Shown: one piece after another, positions 6,983-19,406 of the stretch
How positions within the stretch are numbered: position 1 is the first letter of the stretch
Layout: each line of letters starts with the position of its first letter
From: Cupriavidus gilardii J11
GTDB lineage: Bacteria; Pseudomonadota; Gammaproteobacteria; Burkholderiales; Burkholderiaceae
Assembly: GCF_007829435.1 (NCBI RefSeq)
Contig: NZ_VLJN01000012.1
Span: forward strand, 183,964 to 225,858
DNA: 41,895 nucleotides
Reading direction: 5' to 3'
Notes under the pieces: model-generated
Databases searched by the model: none
Seen by the model: only the letters and a program-made list of their open reading frames with translations
What the model was told of the DNA's origin: nothing
Program-made: the position numbers and the translations under genes

Positions 6983-8458
6983 TCAGGCACCCAGCGTGCT
7001 GCGCACGGCCTGGTAGCACAGGTTCATCAGCGCGGCCGGGAACAGGCCCAGCGCGACAACAACCAGGCCGTTGATCGACAGCAGCGAACGCAGGCCGCCG
7101 GTGGCTTGCAGCGGCTCTTCGCCCACCGGCACGTCGAAGTACATCAGCTTGACCACGCGCAGGTAGTAGAACGCGCCGATCAGCGAGAACAGCACCGCCA
7201 CCACCGCAAGCCAGCTCATGCCCGCGGCCACGACCGCCTGCAGCACCGCGAGCTTGGCGTAGAAGCCCACGGTCGGCGGAATGCCGGCCAGCGAGAACAT
7301 CATCACCAGCATCAGCAGCGCGAACCACGGATTCTTGCGCGACATGCCCTTCAGGTCGTCCAGCTGCTCGGCCTCGAAGCCCTTGCCGGTACGCAGCAGG
7401 ATGATGCCGAAGGTACCCAGCGTGGTCAGCACATAGGTCACGGCGTAGAACATCGCCGAGCCGTAGGCGCTGGCCGCGCCGTCGGCGCTGCCGCCCGCCA
7501 CGCCGGACAGCATGCCCAGCAGCAGGAAGCCCATGTGCGAGATGGTGGAGTACGCCAGCATCCGCTTCAGGTTGGTCTGCACGATCGCGGTCAGGTTGCC
7601 GATGGCGAGCGACGCCACGGCCAGCACCGCCAGCATGACCTGCCAGTCGACGGCCAGCGGCAGCAGCCCTTCCACCAGCAGGCGCAGCGTCATCGCGAAG
7701 GCGGCCAGCTTCGGCGCACCGGCGATCAAGAGCGTCACCGCGGTGGGCGAGCCCTCGTAAATGTCCGGAATCCACATATGGAACGGCGCGGCACCCAGCT
7801 TGAAGGCCACGCCGGCCACCAGGAACACCACGCCAAAGGCCAGCATCGTGGCATTGACGCGGCCCGACTCGACCACGCGGAACACCTCGCCCAGGTTCAG
7901 CGAACCGGTCGCGCCATACAGCATCGACATGCCATACAGCAGGAAGCCCGAGGCCAGCGCGCCCAGCACGAAGTACTTCATGGCCGATTCCGACGTCACG
8001 CGCGAATCGCGGCGCAGCGCCACCAGTGCATACGACGACAGCGACAGCAGTTCCAGCCCGAGATACAGCGTCAGGAAGTTGTTGCCGGTGATCATCACGA
8101 TCTGGCCGCCCAGCGTGAACAGCGCCAGCATGTAGAACTCGCCGGCGAACATGTCGCGGTCGGCCAGGTAGCGGCGCGTATAGACCAGCGTGACGAACAG
8201 CGCCAGCGCCGAGAACGACGACAGCACATTGGCCATCGGATCGATCACGACCAGGTTGGCGAAGGCGTAGTGCGTGGTGCCATCCGCTGCGTTCAGGCCG
8301 AACCACACGGTGAGCACCAGCGTGATCAGCAGCGACAGCGGATACGCCAGGCTCTGGCGACCCTTGCCGCGCGCCAGGTCGATCCAGTTGACGGCGGCGA
8401 TCGAGATCGCCAGGAAGATGATCGGCGCGACGGGCGCCCAGGTGGAGGTCGATTGCAT
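6983..8458 (-). CDS. nuoN: NADH-quinone oxidoreductase subunit N
   Basis: A 491-residue antiporter-like membrane subunit of complex I, one of three paralogues (L, M, N) that translocate protons in the membrane arm. The start MQSTSTWAPVAP has GGGAG upstream. About 14 hydrophobic segments fill the protein. The conserved TM5-type glutamate lies in YLGLELLSLSSYALVAL and the TM7/TM8 lysines in KLGAAPFHMWIPDIYEGSPT and in NLKRMLAYSTISHMGFLLLG. Length is normal for NuoN. The gene ends the nuoA-N block; the gap to nuoM is 16 bp. Found in the cytoplasmic membrane. Confidence 0.97.
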   Translation of the reverse strand: MQSTSTWAPVAPIIFLAISIAAVNWIDLARGKGRQSLAYPLSLLITLVLTVWFGLNAADGTTHYAFANLVVIDPMANVLSSFSALALFVTLVYTRRYLADRDMFAGEFYMLALFTLGGQIVMITGNNFLTLYLGLELLSLSSYALVALRRDSRVTSESAMKYFVLGALASGFLLYGMSMLYGATGSLNLGEVFRVVESGRVNATMLAFGVVFLVAGVAFKLGAAPFHMWIPDIYEGSPTAVTLLIAGAPKLAAFAMTLRLLVEGLLPLAVDWQVMLAVLAVASLAIGNLTAIVQTNLKRMLAYSTISHMGFLLLGMLSGVAGGSADGAASAYGSAMFYAVTYVLTTLGTFGIILLRTGKGFEAEQLDDLKGMSRKNPWFALLMLVMMFSLAGIPPTVGFYAKLAVLQAVVAAGMSWLAVVAVLFSLIGAFYYLRVVKLMYFDVPVGEEPLQATGGLRSLLSINGLVVVALGLFPAALMNLCYQAVRSTLGA

Positions 8459-8474
8459 GATTCGTTCTCCCTGC

Positions 8475-9941
8475 TTACAGCTTGGACTGCGCCACGTGCG
8501 ACAGCAGGTTCGCCACCGAAGCGTGCATCACGTCGGTGAAGGGTTTCGGATACAGACCCATGTACAGCGTCATGATGGCGAGCAGGCCCAGCATCACGAA
8601 TTCGCGCTTGTTCAGATCGGTCAGCTCGGCCACGTGCTGGTGACGCACCTCGCCGAAGATCACGCGCTTGACCATCCACAGCGAATAGGCGGCGCCCAGG
8701 ATCAGCGCGGTGGCGGCCAGCAGGCCGATCCAGAAGTTGTATTCGACCGCGCCCAGGATCACCATGAACTCGCCGATGAAGCCCGACGTCGCCGGCAGGC
8801 CGCAGTTGGCCATCGCGAAGAACACCGACAGCGCCGCGAATTTCGGCATCGTGTTGACCACGCCGCCGTAATCGGCGATCTGGCGCGAGTGCACGCGGTC
8901 GTACAGCACGCCGATGCACAGGAACATCGCGCCCGAGATGAAGCCGTGCGAGATCATCTGCACGATGCCGCCCTCGACGCCCATCTGGCTGAAGATGAAG
9001 AAGCCCAGCGTGACGAAGCCCATGTGCGCGATCGACGAGTACGCGACCAGCTTCTTCATGTCGGCCTGCACCATGGCCACCAGGCCGATGTAGATCACCG
9101 CCACCAGCGAGATGGTGATGATGAAGGCGGCCAGGCTATGGCTGGCGTCCGGTGCGATCGGCAGCGAAAAGCGCAGGAAGCCGTAGGCGCCCAGCTTCAG
9201 CATGATGGCGGCCAGCACCACCGAACCGCCGGTCGGCGCCTCGACGTGGGCGTCGGGCAGCCAGGTGTGCACCGGCCACATCGGCACCTTGACGGCAAAC
9301 GCCAGGAAGAAGGCGATGAACAGCAGGATCTGCTCGTTCATGCCGAGCTTGGCCTGGTGCCACTGCAGGATCTCGAACGTACCGGTCTGGCTGTACAGGT
9401 ACAGCAGCGCGATCATCGTCAGCAGCGAACCCATCAGCGTGTACAGGAAGAACTTGAACGCGGCGTACACCCGGTTCGGACCGCCCCACACGCCGATGAT
9501 GATGTACATCGGGATCAGCGTGGCCTCGAAGAACACGTAGAACAGCATGCCGTCCAGCGACGCGAACACGCCGATCATGATGCCCGACAGGATCAGGAAC
9601 GAGGCCATGTAGGCGGCCACGCGCTCCGTGATGACCTCCCAGCCGGCGATCACGACGATCACCGTGATGAAGGCGGTCAGCACCACGAACCACATCGAGA
9701 TGCCGTCGACACCCAGGTAGTACTGGATATTGAAGCGCTCGATCCACGAGAACTTCTCGACGAACTGCATCTGCGCGGTGCTGCGGTCGAAGCCGGTCAC
9801 CAGCGGCAGCGTCACGATGAAGCTCACCACCGAACCGATCAGCGCGGTCCAGCGCACGAAGCCGGGACTGCGGTCGGAGCCGAAGGCCAGCACCAGCAGG
9901 CCGAAAAAGATAGGCAGCCAGATAGCGAAAGAGAGAACCAT
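8475..9941 (-). CDS. nuoM: NADH-quinone oxidoreductase subunit M
   Basis: A 488-residue antiporter-like subunit of the complex I membrane arm. Recognised by FYVFFEATLIPMYIIIGVWG (the TM5 glutamate), KVPMWPVHTWLPDAHVEAPT (TM7 lysine region), VLAAIMLKLGAYGFLRF, and DMKKLVAYSSIAHMGFVTLG (TM8 lysine). About 14 membrane spans. The start MVLSFAIWLPIFFG at 9939-9941 leaves a gap of 14 bp from nuoL. Full length with no sign of damage. Confidence 0.97.
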   Translation of the reverse strand: MVLSFAIWLPIFFGLLVLAFGSDRSPGFVRWTALIGSVVSFIVTLPLVTGFDRSTAQMQFVEKFSWIERFNIQYYLGVDGISMWFVVLTAFITVIVVIAGWEVITERVAAYMASFLILSGIMIGVFASLDGMLFYVFFEATLIPMYIIIGVWGGPNRVYAAFKFFLYTLMGSLLTMIALLYLYSQTGTFEILQWHQAKLGMNEQILLFIAFFLAFAVKVPMWPVHTWLPDAHVEAPTGGSVVLAAIMLKLGAYGFLRFSLPIAPDASHSLAAFIITISLVAVIYIGLVAMVQADMKKLVAYSSIAHMGFVTLGFFIFSQMGVEGGIVQMISHGFISGAMFLCIGVLYDRVHSRQIADYGGVVNTMPKFAALSVFFAMANCGLPATSGFIGEFMVILGAVEYNFWIGLLAATALILGAAYSLWMVKRVIFGEVRHQHVAELTDLNKREFVMLGLLAIMTLYMGLYPKPFTDVMHASVANLLSHVAQSKL

Positions 9942-9955
9942 TTTCGTTGTATTCC

Positions 9956-12064
<2,109 letters not shown>

Positions 12065-12136
12065 AGGACGCTTATTGGTGTGCGGTCGGGGTGCGGTCGG
12101 GTTGCATTGCGTATGTCGACAGGAATGCTGCCGGGC

Positions 12137-12442
12137 TTAGCCCTTCAGCGTATCCATGTCGTCGACGTTGATCGTGTCCAGATTGCGGAACAGCACGACC
12201 AGGATCGCCAGACCGATCGCCGACTCGGCGGCGGCCACCGTGAGGATGAAGAAAACGAAAACCTGTCCAGCCAGGTCGCCCAGGTAATGCGAGAAGGCGA
12301 CGAAGTTCATGTTGACCGACAGCAGCATCAGCTCGAGAGCCATCAGCAGCACGATCACATTCTTGCGGTTCAGGAAGATGCCAACGATGCTGATCGCAAA
12401 CAGGATTGCACCGAGCACCAGGAAGTGGGCGAGAGAGAGCAC
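12137..12442 (-). CDS. nuoK: NADH-quinone oxidoreductase subunit K
   Basis: A 101-residue, three-helix membrane subunit homologous to MrpC and mitochondrial ND4L. The segment [20 protein letters not shown] carries the conserved membrane glutamate (E in ALELML) and a second buried Glu lies in [14 protein letters not shown], both essential for proton transfer in E. coli NuoK. The C-terminus [13 protein letters not shown] is family typical. It sits between nuoJ (16 bp gap) and nuoL. Confidence 0.97.
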   Translation of the reverse strand: MLSLAHFLVLGAILFAISIVGIFLNRKNVIVLLMALELMLLSVNMNFVAFSHYLGDLAGQVFVFFILTVAAAESAIGLAILVVLFRNLDTINVDDMDTLKG

Positions 12443-12458
12443 GTCGTTCCCCGGATCT

Positions 12459-13100
12459 TTAGTTCTTGTTGGCGTCGTTGGCGCCGGCTTGCGTGGACCG
12501 CACGGACTGCGCGGGCATCGTCACCAGGCGCACGCGGTCGTCGCGGCGGGTACGCAGCTGCTCCGACACGTCCTGCGCCTTGGTGTCCTTGCGGCGGCGC
12601 AGCGTCAGCGCGACCGCGGCGATGATGGCCACCAGCAGGATGATGCCGGCCACTTCAAACGCATAGATGTAATCGGTGTAGATCAGCTGGCCGAGCGCCT
12701 TGGTATTCGAATAGTCGGCGCCCTGCGGCACCGGATTCAGCGGCTGCGTGGTGCCGATGAAGTTGCGCACCAGCACGATCGCCATCTCGGCGATGATCAG
12801 CGCGCCAACGATGGAGGCCATCGGCACGTAGGTCCAGAAGTCCCGGCGCAGGTGCTCGATGTCGATATCGACCATCATCACCACGAACAGGAACAGCACC
12901 ATCACGGCGCCGACATACACCAGCACCAGCAGGATGGCGAGGAATTCGGCCTGCAGCAGCATCCACAGCGCCGCAGCCGTAAAGAACGACAGCACGAGGT
13001 AGAGCGCGGCATGCACCGGGTTCTTGGCGGTGATGACTTTCAGTGCGGACAGCACCAGCACCACTGCGAAGACATAGAAGATGGTGGTCGTGAATTCCAT
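12459..13100 (-). CDS. nuoJ: NADH-quinone oxidoreductase subunit J
   Basis: A 213-residue membrane subunit (ND6 homologue) with five predicted helices. I start it at [14 protein letters not shown] (13098-13100); a Met eight codons upstream is possible but MEF is the family start. The conserved third-helix segment [20 protein letters not shown], with its pi-bulge region, is intact and is followed by [11 protein letters not shown]. The last 40 or so residues are a basic, polar cytoplasmic tail. The preceding 140-bp gap (13101-13240) contains a small GCCCC/GGGGC hairpin near 13165-13180 but no gene. Confidence 0.96.
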   Translation of the reverse strand: MEFTTTIFYVFAVVLVLSALKVITAKNPVHAALYLVLSFFTAAALWMLLQAEFLAILLVLVYVGAVMVLFLFVVMMVDIDIEHLRRDFWTYVPMASIVGALIIAEMAIVLVRNFIGTTQPLNPVPQGADYSNTKALGQLIYTDYIYAFEVAGIILLVAIIAAVALTLRRRKDTKAQDVSEQLRTRRDDRVRLVTMPAQSVRSTQAGANDANKN

Positions 13101-13240
13101 GGTTCCCGTCGTGCCGCCCGGCACAGCCCGCCCCTGGCGGACTGCCCTCGCGGCATCCTTCTAGTTGCCCCTTGCGGGGCCCGAATCAATCTGTAGCCTG
13201 GTTTGCGCACCGGGCGCCTGTGCCGGCCCGGCGCACCGGA

Positions 13241-13732
13241 TCAGCGATACTTCGCGTCCGCGGCCTTGGCCGCGGCGATCTGCGGCTCGTAGCGGTCGCC
13301 CACTGCCAGCAGCATGTCCTTGGTGAAGTACAGGTCGCCGCGCTTCTCGCCGTGGTACTCGAGGATGTGCGTCTCGACGATCGCGTCGACCGGGCAGGCT
13401 TCCTCGCAGAAGCCGCAGAAAATGCACTTGGTCAGGTCGATGTCGTAGCGCGTGGTACGGCGGGTGCCGTCGGCGCGCACGTCCGACTCGATGGTGATGG
13501 CCAGCGCCGGGCACACCGCTTCGCACAGCTTGCAGGCGATGCAGCGTTCCTCGCCGTTCGGATAGCGGCGCAGCGCGTGCAGCCCGCGGAAGCGCGGCGA
13601 CAGCGGCGTCTTCTCCTCGGGGAACTGCACCGTGATCTTGCGCGCGAACAGATAGCGGCCGGTCAAGGCCATGCCCTTGAAGAGTTCCTTCAGGAGCAGG
13701 CTGTTGAAGAAGTCCTTGATGGCGAGCAGCAT
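13241..13732 (-). CDS. nuoI: NADH-quinone oxidoreductase subunit I
   Basis: A 163-residue ferredoxin-like subunit carrying iron-sulfur clusters N6a and N6b in the peripheral arm, passing electrons towards N2 on NuoB. Two complete CxxCxxCxxxCP motifs: C64, C67, C70, C74 and C103, C106, C109, C113. The N-terminal amphipathic helix ([20 protein letters not shown]) anchors it to the membrane side. [20 protein letters not shown] is family typical. Length matches betaproteobacterial NuoI. Confidence 0.97.
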   Translation of the reverse strand: MLLAIKDFFNSLLLKELFKGMALTGRYLFARKITVQFPEEKTPLSPRFRGLHALRRYPNGEERCIACKLCEAVCPALAITIESDVRADGTRRTTRYDIDLTKCIFCGFCEEACPVDAIVETHILEYHGEKRGDLYFTKDMLLAVGDRYEPQIAAAKAADAKYR

Positions 13733-13800
13733 GACGATTGCTTCCTAATATTTCGGCCGGGGCGCGATGGCACGCGACATAAAACGTTTGCTTCTACTAT

Positions 13801-13827
13801 CGTCCCCGCCTCGGCGCGGCAGGGACG
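13801..13827. repeat. Inverted repeat between nuoH and nuoI
   Basis: CGTCCC, mismatch, GCC, 7-base loop, GGC, mismatch, GGGACG. It lies in the 123-bp nuoH-nuoI gap. Its CGTCCCCGC arm resembles the stem at 25008-25039 after pnp, suggesting a dispersed extragenic palindrome. No U-tract follows on either strand. Confidence 0.5.
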
Positions 13828-13856
13828 ACGCGGTTACGACCGGCCCCCAGGCATTC

Positions 13857-14921
13857 TCAATGCCAGATATTCCACGGCGACTTGATCCAGATCGCCACGA
13901 TGATCAGCCACGCCACCGTCAGCGGGATGAACACCTTCCAGCCCAGGCGCATGATCTGGTCATAGCGGTAACGCGGGAACGACGCGCGAATCCAGATGAA
14001 CACCGACAGCAGCAGGAACACCTTGATCAGCAGCCAGAAGAAGCCCGGGATCGCGTTGGTGACCACGCTGTCGACCGGCGGCGCCCATCCGCCCAGGAAC
14101 ATCAGCGCGGTCATCGTCGAGATGATGATCATGTTGATGTACTCGGCCAGGAAGAACAGCGCGAAGCCCATGCCCGAATACTCGATCATGTGGCCGGCCA
14201 CGATTTCCGACTCGCCTTCCACCACGTCGAACGGGTGACGGTTGGTTTCGGCCACGCCCGAGATGAAGTAGACGCCGAACATCGGCAGCAGCGGCAGCCA
14301 GTTCCACGACAGGATGTTCAGGCCCATGTCGGCGAAGTAGCCGGTGTTCTGTCCGTTGACGATCGCCGACAGGTTCAGGCTGCCGGAGACCATCAGCACC
14401 ACGACCAGCGCGAAGCCCATCGCGATTTCGTACGACACCATCTGCGCGGCGGCGCGCATCGCACCGATGAAGGCGTACTTCGAGTTCGACGCCCATCCCG
14501 CCAGGATCACGCCGTACACGCCCACCGAGCTGATCGCCATCACATACAGCAGGCCGGCGTTGACGTCGGCCAGCACCACCTCGGCCTGGAACGGAATCAC
14601 CGCCCAGATCGCCACGGCAGGCATCAGCACCATCAGCGGCGCGATCAGGTACAGGCCACGGCTGACCTGCGAGGGCGTCATCACTTCCTTGAGCAGCAGC
14701 TTCAGCACGTCGGCGATCGGCTGCAGCAGGCCCAGCGGACCAACGCGGTTCGGACCCACGCGAACGTGCATCCAGCCGATCAGCTTGCGCTCCCACAGAA
14801 TCAGATAGGCCACGCACAGCAGCAGCGGCACCACGATGACCACGGCGCGAATCAGGATCCACAGCGGCGTCCATGCGCCGCCGAAGATGGCCTGGCCCTG
14901 CGAGGTAATCCAATCGATCAT
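13857..14921 (-). CDS. nuoH: NADH-quinone oxidoreductase subunit H
   Basis: A 354-residue membrane subunit (ND1 homologue) at the junction with the peripheral arm, forming much of the quinone channel. About eight helices. Signatures: [20 protein letters not shown] (loop 1, about residues 44-63), [40 protein letters not shown] (acidic quinone-chamber loop) and [20 protein letters not shown]. Start [15 protein letters not shown]. Because of the nuoG frameshift, the nuoG reading frame now overlaps this start by 4 bp; with the frame restored, the gap would be 19 bp. Confidence 0.97.
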   Translation of the reverse strand: MIDWITSQGQAIFGGAWTPLWILIRAVVIVVPLLLCVAYLILWERKLIGWMHVRVGPNRVGPLGLLQPIADVLKLLLKEVMTPSQVSRGLYLIAPLMVLMPAVAIWAVIPFQAEVVLADVNAGLLYVMAISSVGVYGVILAGWASNSKYAFIGAMRAAAQMVSYEIAMGFALVVVLMVSGSLNLSAIVNGQNTGYFADMGLNILSWNWLPLLPMFGVYFISGVAETNRHPFDVVEGESEIVAGHMIEYSGMGFALFFLAEYINMIIISTMTALMFLGGWAPPVDSVVTNAIPGFFWLLIKVFLLLSVFIWIRASFPRYRYDQIMRLGWKVFIPLTVAWLIIVAIWIKSPWNIWH

Positions 14922-17359
14922 GTTCTTCTCTTGCTATGCGTTAAGCCGCGGCCACCGGGGCCAGTTCGATCGCCTTTTCCACCTGCACCGGGCCGAACAT
15001 CGCACCCAGCGCGGCGGCTGCCGGCGTGGCCCGCCGCCACGCGCACCGTGTTGGCGGGCAGGCCCGCTTCCAGCACGGCCGGCAACACCACGCTGCCCTG
15101 TCCCTGCATCACGCGGACCGGGTCGCCGGCCGCCACGCCGAGCGCGGCGAACAGGTCGGACGACAGGCCCACCTGCATCGCGCGGCGCGCGGCGGCGGTA
15201 AGCTGCAGCGAGTCCGCCCGGCGCACGATGGCGTCGGAGTGATAGATGGGCACATCGGCATAACGCTCGACGCCTTGCTCGATACCTTGAGCGGCGGCCG
15301 GCACCGACACGCGGATCGGCGCGTCGGTACGGTTGTTCAGCTGCGGCTGCACCGGCTTGGCCAGCGCCTCGTCGCGCACCGCTTCGGCCGTGTCGTACTC
15401 GAAGCCCGGCACGTCCAGCAGGTTGCCCAGCACGCGCAGCACCTTCCACGCCGGACGGGTCTCGCCCAGCGCGCGCACCACGCCGTTGAAGCTTTGCGGC
15501 ACACCCTCGCAGTTCACGAAGGTGCCGCCGGTTTCGCTGAACGGCGACACCGGCAGCATCACGTCGGCGTATTGCATCGCCGCTTCCGAGCGGAACGGCG
15601 ACAGCACGATCACGGTGCTCGCCTGCGACAGCGCCGACAGCGCGCGTTGCGGATCGGCGGTATCGAACTCCGGCTCGGCGTTCAGCACCACATAGGCCTT
15701 GCGCGGCGACGCCAGCATCGCGGCCGCGTCGGCGCCGCCCTGCCGCGGCAGCGCGCCCGCCAGATAGCCGCCCACGGTATTGGCCGCTTCGGTCAGGAAG
15801 CCCAGCGTGGCGCCGGTCGCATCGGCGATCCATTGCGCCAGCGCGTGCAGCGCCGAGAATTGCGGGTGACGCACCGCCTCGTTGCCGAGGAACACGGCAC
15901 GGCGCTCACCGGACAGCAGCGCCTGCGCGGCAGCCTCGGCGGCGGCGGTGGCTTCCACCACTTCGAGACTATTGGCAGTGGCTTCTTCCAGTGCCGACTC
16001 GATGGCGCTGGCGTAGGCGCCGACATCGGCCACGCCCTTGGCGGCCGCGACGGCACGCGCCACGCCAGCCAGCGCGGCGGTCCAGCCCGACGGCGCCACC
16101 GTGATGCGCGATGCCAGCGGCATCAGCAGATCCTCGGGGCTGGCGCCCAGCACGGCCACGCGGGCGCCCTTCTTGGCGGCCTGGCGCAGGCGCTGGGCCA
16201 GCAGCGGCTGGTCCTTGCGCAGCGCGGCGCCGATCACCAGCGCGCCCTGCAGCGTCGATACGTCGGCGATCGGCATGCCGAGCCACGGCGCACCCTGCGG
16301 CGTCACCGAGAAGTCGGACTGGCGCAGGCGGAAATCGATGTTGTCGCTGCCGATGCCGCGCATCAGCTTGCCCAGCAGGTACAGCTCTTCAACGGTCGCG
16401 TGCGGGCTGGCCAGCGCGGCGATCTGGTCGGCGCCATGCTCGCGCTTGATGCCGGCCAGGCCATTGGCCACATATTCGAGCGCGGTCTGCCAGTCGGTTT
16501 CGAGCCACTGGTTGTCCTGCTTGATCATCGGACGCGTCAGCCGGTCGGGGCTGTTCAGGCCCTCGTACGAGAAGCGGTCGCGGTCCGACAGCCAGCATTC
16601 GTTGATCGACTCGTTGTCCAGCGGCAGCACGCGCATCACGCGGTGGTTCTTCGACTGGACGATCAGGTTCGCCCCCAGGCCATCGTGCGGCGACACCGAC
16701 TTGCGGCGGGTCAGCTCCCACGTCCGTGCCGAGTAGCGGAACGGCTTGCTGGTCAGCGCGCCGACCGGGCACAGGTCGATCATGTTGCCCGACAGCTCGG
16801 AATCGACGGTGCGGCCGACGAAGGTGGTGATCTCCGAATGCTCGCCGCGGTTCAGCATGCCCAGCTCCATCACGCCGGCCACTTCCTGGCCGAAGCGCAC
16901 GCAGCGGGTGCAGTGGATGCAGCGCGTCATCTCTTCCATCGAGATCAGCGGTCCCACGTTCTTGTGGAACACCACGCGCTTTTCTTCCTTGTAGCGCGAT
17001 TCCGACGCGCCGTAGCCCACCGCCAGATCCTGCAGCTGGCACTCGCCGCCCTGATCGCAGATCGGGCAATCGAGCGGGTGGTTGATCAGCAGGAACTCCA
17101 TCACCGACTTCTGGGCCTTGACCGCCTTCTCCGAATTGGTGAAGACCTTCATGCCCGCGGTGACGGGAGTGGCGCAGGCCGGCAGCGCCTTGGGCGCCTT
17201 TTCGACCTCGACCAGACACATGCGGCAGTTGGCCGCGATGGACAGCTTGCGGTGATAGCAAAAGTGCGGGATGTAGGTGCCCAGCTTGCGGGCCGCTTCC
17301 ATCACCAGGCTGCCTTCCGCAACCTCAACCTTCTTGCCGTCGATTTCGAGTTCAACCAT
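14918..17359 (-). CDS. nuoG: NADH-quinone oxidoreductase subunit G, 3' end frameshifted
   Basis: The large iron-sulfur subunit of the peripheral arm, 813 residues as read. N-terminal ferredoxin domain with [2Fe-2S] ligands C34, C45, C48, C62; then H94, C98, C101, C107 (His-Cys-ligated cluster); then C147, C150, C153, C197 (4Fe-4S); then a molybdopterin-oxidoreductase-like domain (about 220-700). After VRVAAGH (H778) the frame gives 35 atypical Arg/Gly-rich residues to a stop at 14918. If base 15025 is skipped, the frame gives 27 residues ([18 protein letters not shown] then IELAPVAAA) and a TAA at 14941-14943, which looks like a normal NuoG end. So one extra base near 15023-15025 has probably shifted the 3' end. 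It may be a real mutation or a sequencing error. The core domains are unaffected. Confidence 0.92.
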   Translation of the reverse strand: MVELEIDGKKVEVAEGSLVMEAARKLGTYIPHFCYHRKLSIAANCRMCLVEVEKAPKALPACATPVTAGMKVFTNSEKAVKAQKSVMEFLLINHPLDCPICDQGGECQLQDLAVGYGASESRYKEEKRVVFHKNVGPLISMEEMTRCIHCTRCVRFGQEVAGVMELGMLNRGEHSEITTFVGRTVDSELSGNMIDLCPVGALTSKPFRYSARTWELTRRKSVSPHDGLGANLIVQSKNHRVMRVLPLDNESINECWLSDRDRFSYEGLNSPDRLTRPMIKQDNQWLETDWQTALEYVANGLAGIKREHGADQIAALASPHATVEELYLLGKLMRGIGSDNIDFRLRQSDFSVTPQGAPWLGMPIADVSTLQGALVIGAALRKDQPLLAQRLRQAAKKGARVAVLGASPEDLLMPLASRITVAPSGWTAALAGVARAVAAAKGVADVGAYASAIESALEEATANSLEVVEATAAAEAAAQALLSGERRAVFLGNEAVRHPQFSALHALAQWIADATGATLGFLTEAANTVGGYLAGALPRQGGADAAAMLASPRKAYVVLNAEPEFDTADPQRALSALSQASTVIVLSPFRSEAAMQYADVMLPVSPFSETGGTFVNCEGVPQSFNGVVRALGETRPAWKVLRVLGNLLDVPGFEYDTAEAVRDEALAKPVQPQLNNRTDAPIRVSVPAAAQGIEQGVERYADVPIYHSDAIVRRADSLQLTAAARRAMQVGLSSDLFAALGVAAGDPVRVMQGQGSVVLPAVLEAGLPANTVRVAAGHAGSRRAGCDVRPGAGGKGDRTGPGGRGLTHSKRRT

Positions 17360-17371
17360 GTTCTGCCACGC

Positions 17372-18667
17372 TTAGGAGTAGGCGGGAACCATGCACTGCT
17401 TGTGTTCGACGTGATACTCGAACTCTTTCCAGTAGTGCTTGAGCATGCCGCGGACCGGCATCGCGGCCGCATCACCGAGCGCGCAGATGGTGCGGCCCAT
17501 GATGTTTTCGGCGACGTTGTTGAGCAGGTCCAGGTCTTCCTGGCGACCCTCGCCGTGCTCGATCCGGTTCACCATGCGGTAGAGCCAGCCGGTGCCTTCG
17601 CGGCACGGCGTGCACTGGCCGCACGATTCTTCGAAATAGAAATAGGACAGGCGCAGCAGCGAGCGAACCATGCAGCGCGTCTCGTCCATCACGATCACCG
17701 CGCCCGAGCCCAGCATCGAGCCGGCCTTGGCGATCGAGTCGTAGTCCATGTCGGACGCCATCATCAGGTCGCCCGGCACCACCGGCGCGGAGGAGCCGCC
17801 CGGGATCACGGCCTTCAGCTTCTTGCCGCCGCGCATGCCGCCGGCCAGTTCCAGCAGCGTGGCGAACGGCGTGCCCAGCGGAATCTCGTAGTTGCCGGGG
17901 CGCTCGACGTCGCCCGAGACCGAGAAGATCTTGGTGCCGCCGTTGTTCGGCTTGCCCATCTTCAGGTAATTCTCGGGACCGACGGCCAGCAGGAACGGCA
18001 CCGCGGCGAACGTTTCAGTGTTGTTGATCGTGGTCGGCTTGCCATACAGGCCGAAGCTGGCCGGGAACGGCGGCTTGAAGCGCGGCTGGCCCTTCTTGCC
18101 TTCCAGCGATTCCAGCAGCGCGGTTTCCTCGCCGCAGATGTACGCGCCATAGCCGTGGTGGGCATGCAGCTGGAAGCTGAAGCCCGAACCCAGGATGTTG
18201 TCACCCAGGAAGCCGGCCGCGCGCGCCTCTTCGAGGGCTTCCTCGAAGATCTTGTACTCGTTCCAGATCTCGCCGTGGATGTAGTTGTAGCCCACGGTGA
18301 TGCCCATCGCGTACGCACCGATGGCCATGCCTTCGATCAGCGCGTGCGGGTTGTAGCGGATGATGTCGCGATCCTTGAACGTGCCCGGCTCGCCTTCGTC
18401 GGTATTGCAGACCAGGTACTTCTGGCCCGGAAACTGACGCGGCATGAAGCTCCACTTCAGGCCGGTGGGGAAGCCCGCGCCGCCGCGGCCGCGCAGACCC
18501 GACGCCTTCACGTCGGCGATCACCTGCTCCGGCGGCACCTTCTCGGTCAGGATGCGCTTGAGCTGCTGATAGCCGCCCCGCTTGACGTAATCTTCCAGAT
18601 GCCAGTTCTTGCCATCCAGGCCGGCCAGGATCAGCGGCTTGATATGGCGGTCGTGCAGACAGGTCAT
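17372..18667 (-). CDS. nuoF: NADH-quinone oxidoreductase subunit F
   Basis: A 431-residue flavoprotein that binds NADH and FMN and carries cluster N3, the entry point for electrons. NADH/FMN site: [17 protein letters not shown] at about 58-74. Second glycine-rich region: [17 protein letters not shown] at about 174-190. Cluster ligands C349, C352, C355 in [12 protein letters not shown], and C395 in TICALGDA. I start it at [12 protein letters not shown] (18665-18667), with GGGGGA at the end of nuoE as ribosome site; its ATG begins just after the nuoE stop, so the two are translationally coupled. Confidence 0.97.
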   Translation of the reverse strand: MTCLHDRHIKPLILAGLDGKNWHLEDYVKRGGYQQLKRILTEKVPPEQVIADVKASGLRGRGGAGFPTGLKWSFMPRQFPGQKYLVCNTDEGEPGTFKDRDIIRYNPHALIEGMAIGAYAMGITVGYNYIHGEIWNEYKIFEEALEEARAAGFLGDNILGSGFSFQLHAHHGYGAYICGEETALLESLEGKKGQPRFKPPFPASFGLYGKPTTINNTETFAAVPFLLAVGPENYLKMGKPNNGGTKIFSVSGDVERPGNYEIPLGTPFATLLELAGGMRGGKKLKAVIPGGSSAPVVPGDLMMASDMDYDSIAKAGSMLGSGAVIVMDETRCMVRSLLRLSYFYFEESCGQCTPCREGTGWLYRMVNRIEHGEGRQEDLDLLNNVAENIMGRTICALGDAAAMPVRGMLKHYWKEFEYHVEHKQCMVPAYS

Positions 18668-18668
18668 A

Positions 18669-19175
18669 TTACTTGTCCCCCTTGGCAGCATTGCCGGCTT
18701 CGGCCTTCAGCTCGTCGACCAGCGCGTCGAGCCTGGCGTCGCTCATGAAGCTGCACATGCGGGTGTTGTTGACGATCATCACCGGCGCATCGCCGCAGGC
18801 GCCCATGCACTCGCCTTCCTTCAGCGTGAAGGTGCCGCACGGGGTCGTCTCGTTGTAGCCGATGCCCAGCTTGCGCTGCAGGTATTCGCCGGCGCGCTCG
18901 CCGCCCGACAGCGCGCAAGGCAGGTTGGTGCAGACGGTCAGCTTGTACTTGCCGACCGGCTTGGTGTCGTACATGTTGTAGAAGGTGGCGACTTCCTCCA
19001 CCCACACCGGCGGCATGTCGAGGTACTCGGCCACGAACTGCATGACTTCCGGGGAAACCCAGCCCACTTCGCCCTGCGCCACGGCCAGTGCCGCCATCAC
19101 GGCCGACTGCTTCTGGTCGGCCGGATACTTGGCGATCGCGCGATCGATTTCCTTGAGAGCTTCTGCTGATAGCAT
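18669..19175 (-). CDS. nuoE: NADH-quinone oxidoreductase subunit E
   Basis: A 168-residue thioredoxin-like [2Fe-2S] subunit carrying cluster N1a next to the NuoF flavin. Ligands C82 and C87 (CTNLPC) and C123 and C127 (CMGAC). An N-terminal helical bundle holds the [10 protein letters not shown] segment. Length and motifs are normal. The stop is 1 bp before the nuoF start. Upstream is the largest gap in the nuo block (231 bp). Confidence 0.97.
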   Translation of the reverse strand: MLSAEALKEIDRAIAKYPADQKQSAVMAALAVAQGEVGWVSPEVMQFVAEYLDMPPVWVEEVATFYNMYDTKPVGKYKLTVCTNLPCALSGGERAGEYLQRKLGIGYNETTPCGTFTLKEGECMGACGDAPVMIVNNTRMCSFMSDARLDALVDELKAEAGNAAKGDK

Positions 19176-19309
19176 GGTCGTTGCCGTGGTATTGCCGTAA
19201 TGCGGCCGTATTGCAGCCCTATAACGGCCGTAATGCGCCGATGTACAAGCGAAACGCGCCGAATGCCGGCGCCATCCGCATCAGTGCAGCCGTCGCTGCG
19301 TCGTCTTTC

Positions 19310-19331
19310 GCCGGCATGACCCCATGCCGGC
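19310..19331. repeat. Perfect hairpin in the nuoD-nuoE gap
   Basis: GCCGGCATG, loop ACCC, CATGCCGGC: a perfect 9-bp stem with a 4-base loop and no U-tract. The same gap (19176-19406) also has the phrase GGCCGTAATGCG repeated around 19193-19245. No gene is visible there. The hairpin could stabilise the upstream nuoABCD mRNA against 3' decay or be an extragenic palindrome. Confidence 0.6.
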
Positions 19332-19406
19332 TTGCCGCGGGTGCGCCGTGCCCAAGGGCGCGGCGCCCGGATCGTCGTCCGGCGCGGCGTGTTCAATTGC
19401 CCTGGC

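Noticed and set aside
15026..18748. 1240-codon open frame on the plus strand opposite nuoG and nuoF
   Set aside because: Composition (Arg, His, Gln, Leu) and position opposite two certain genes show it is a frame shadow caused by high GC third positions.
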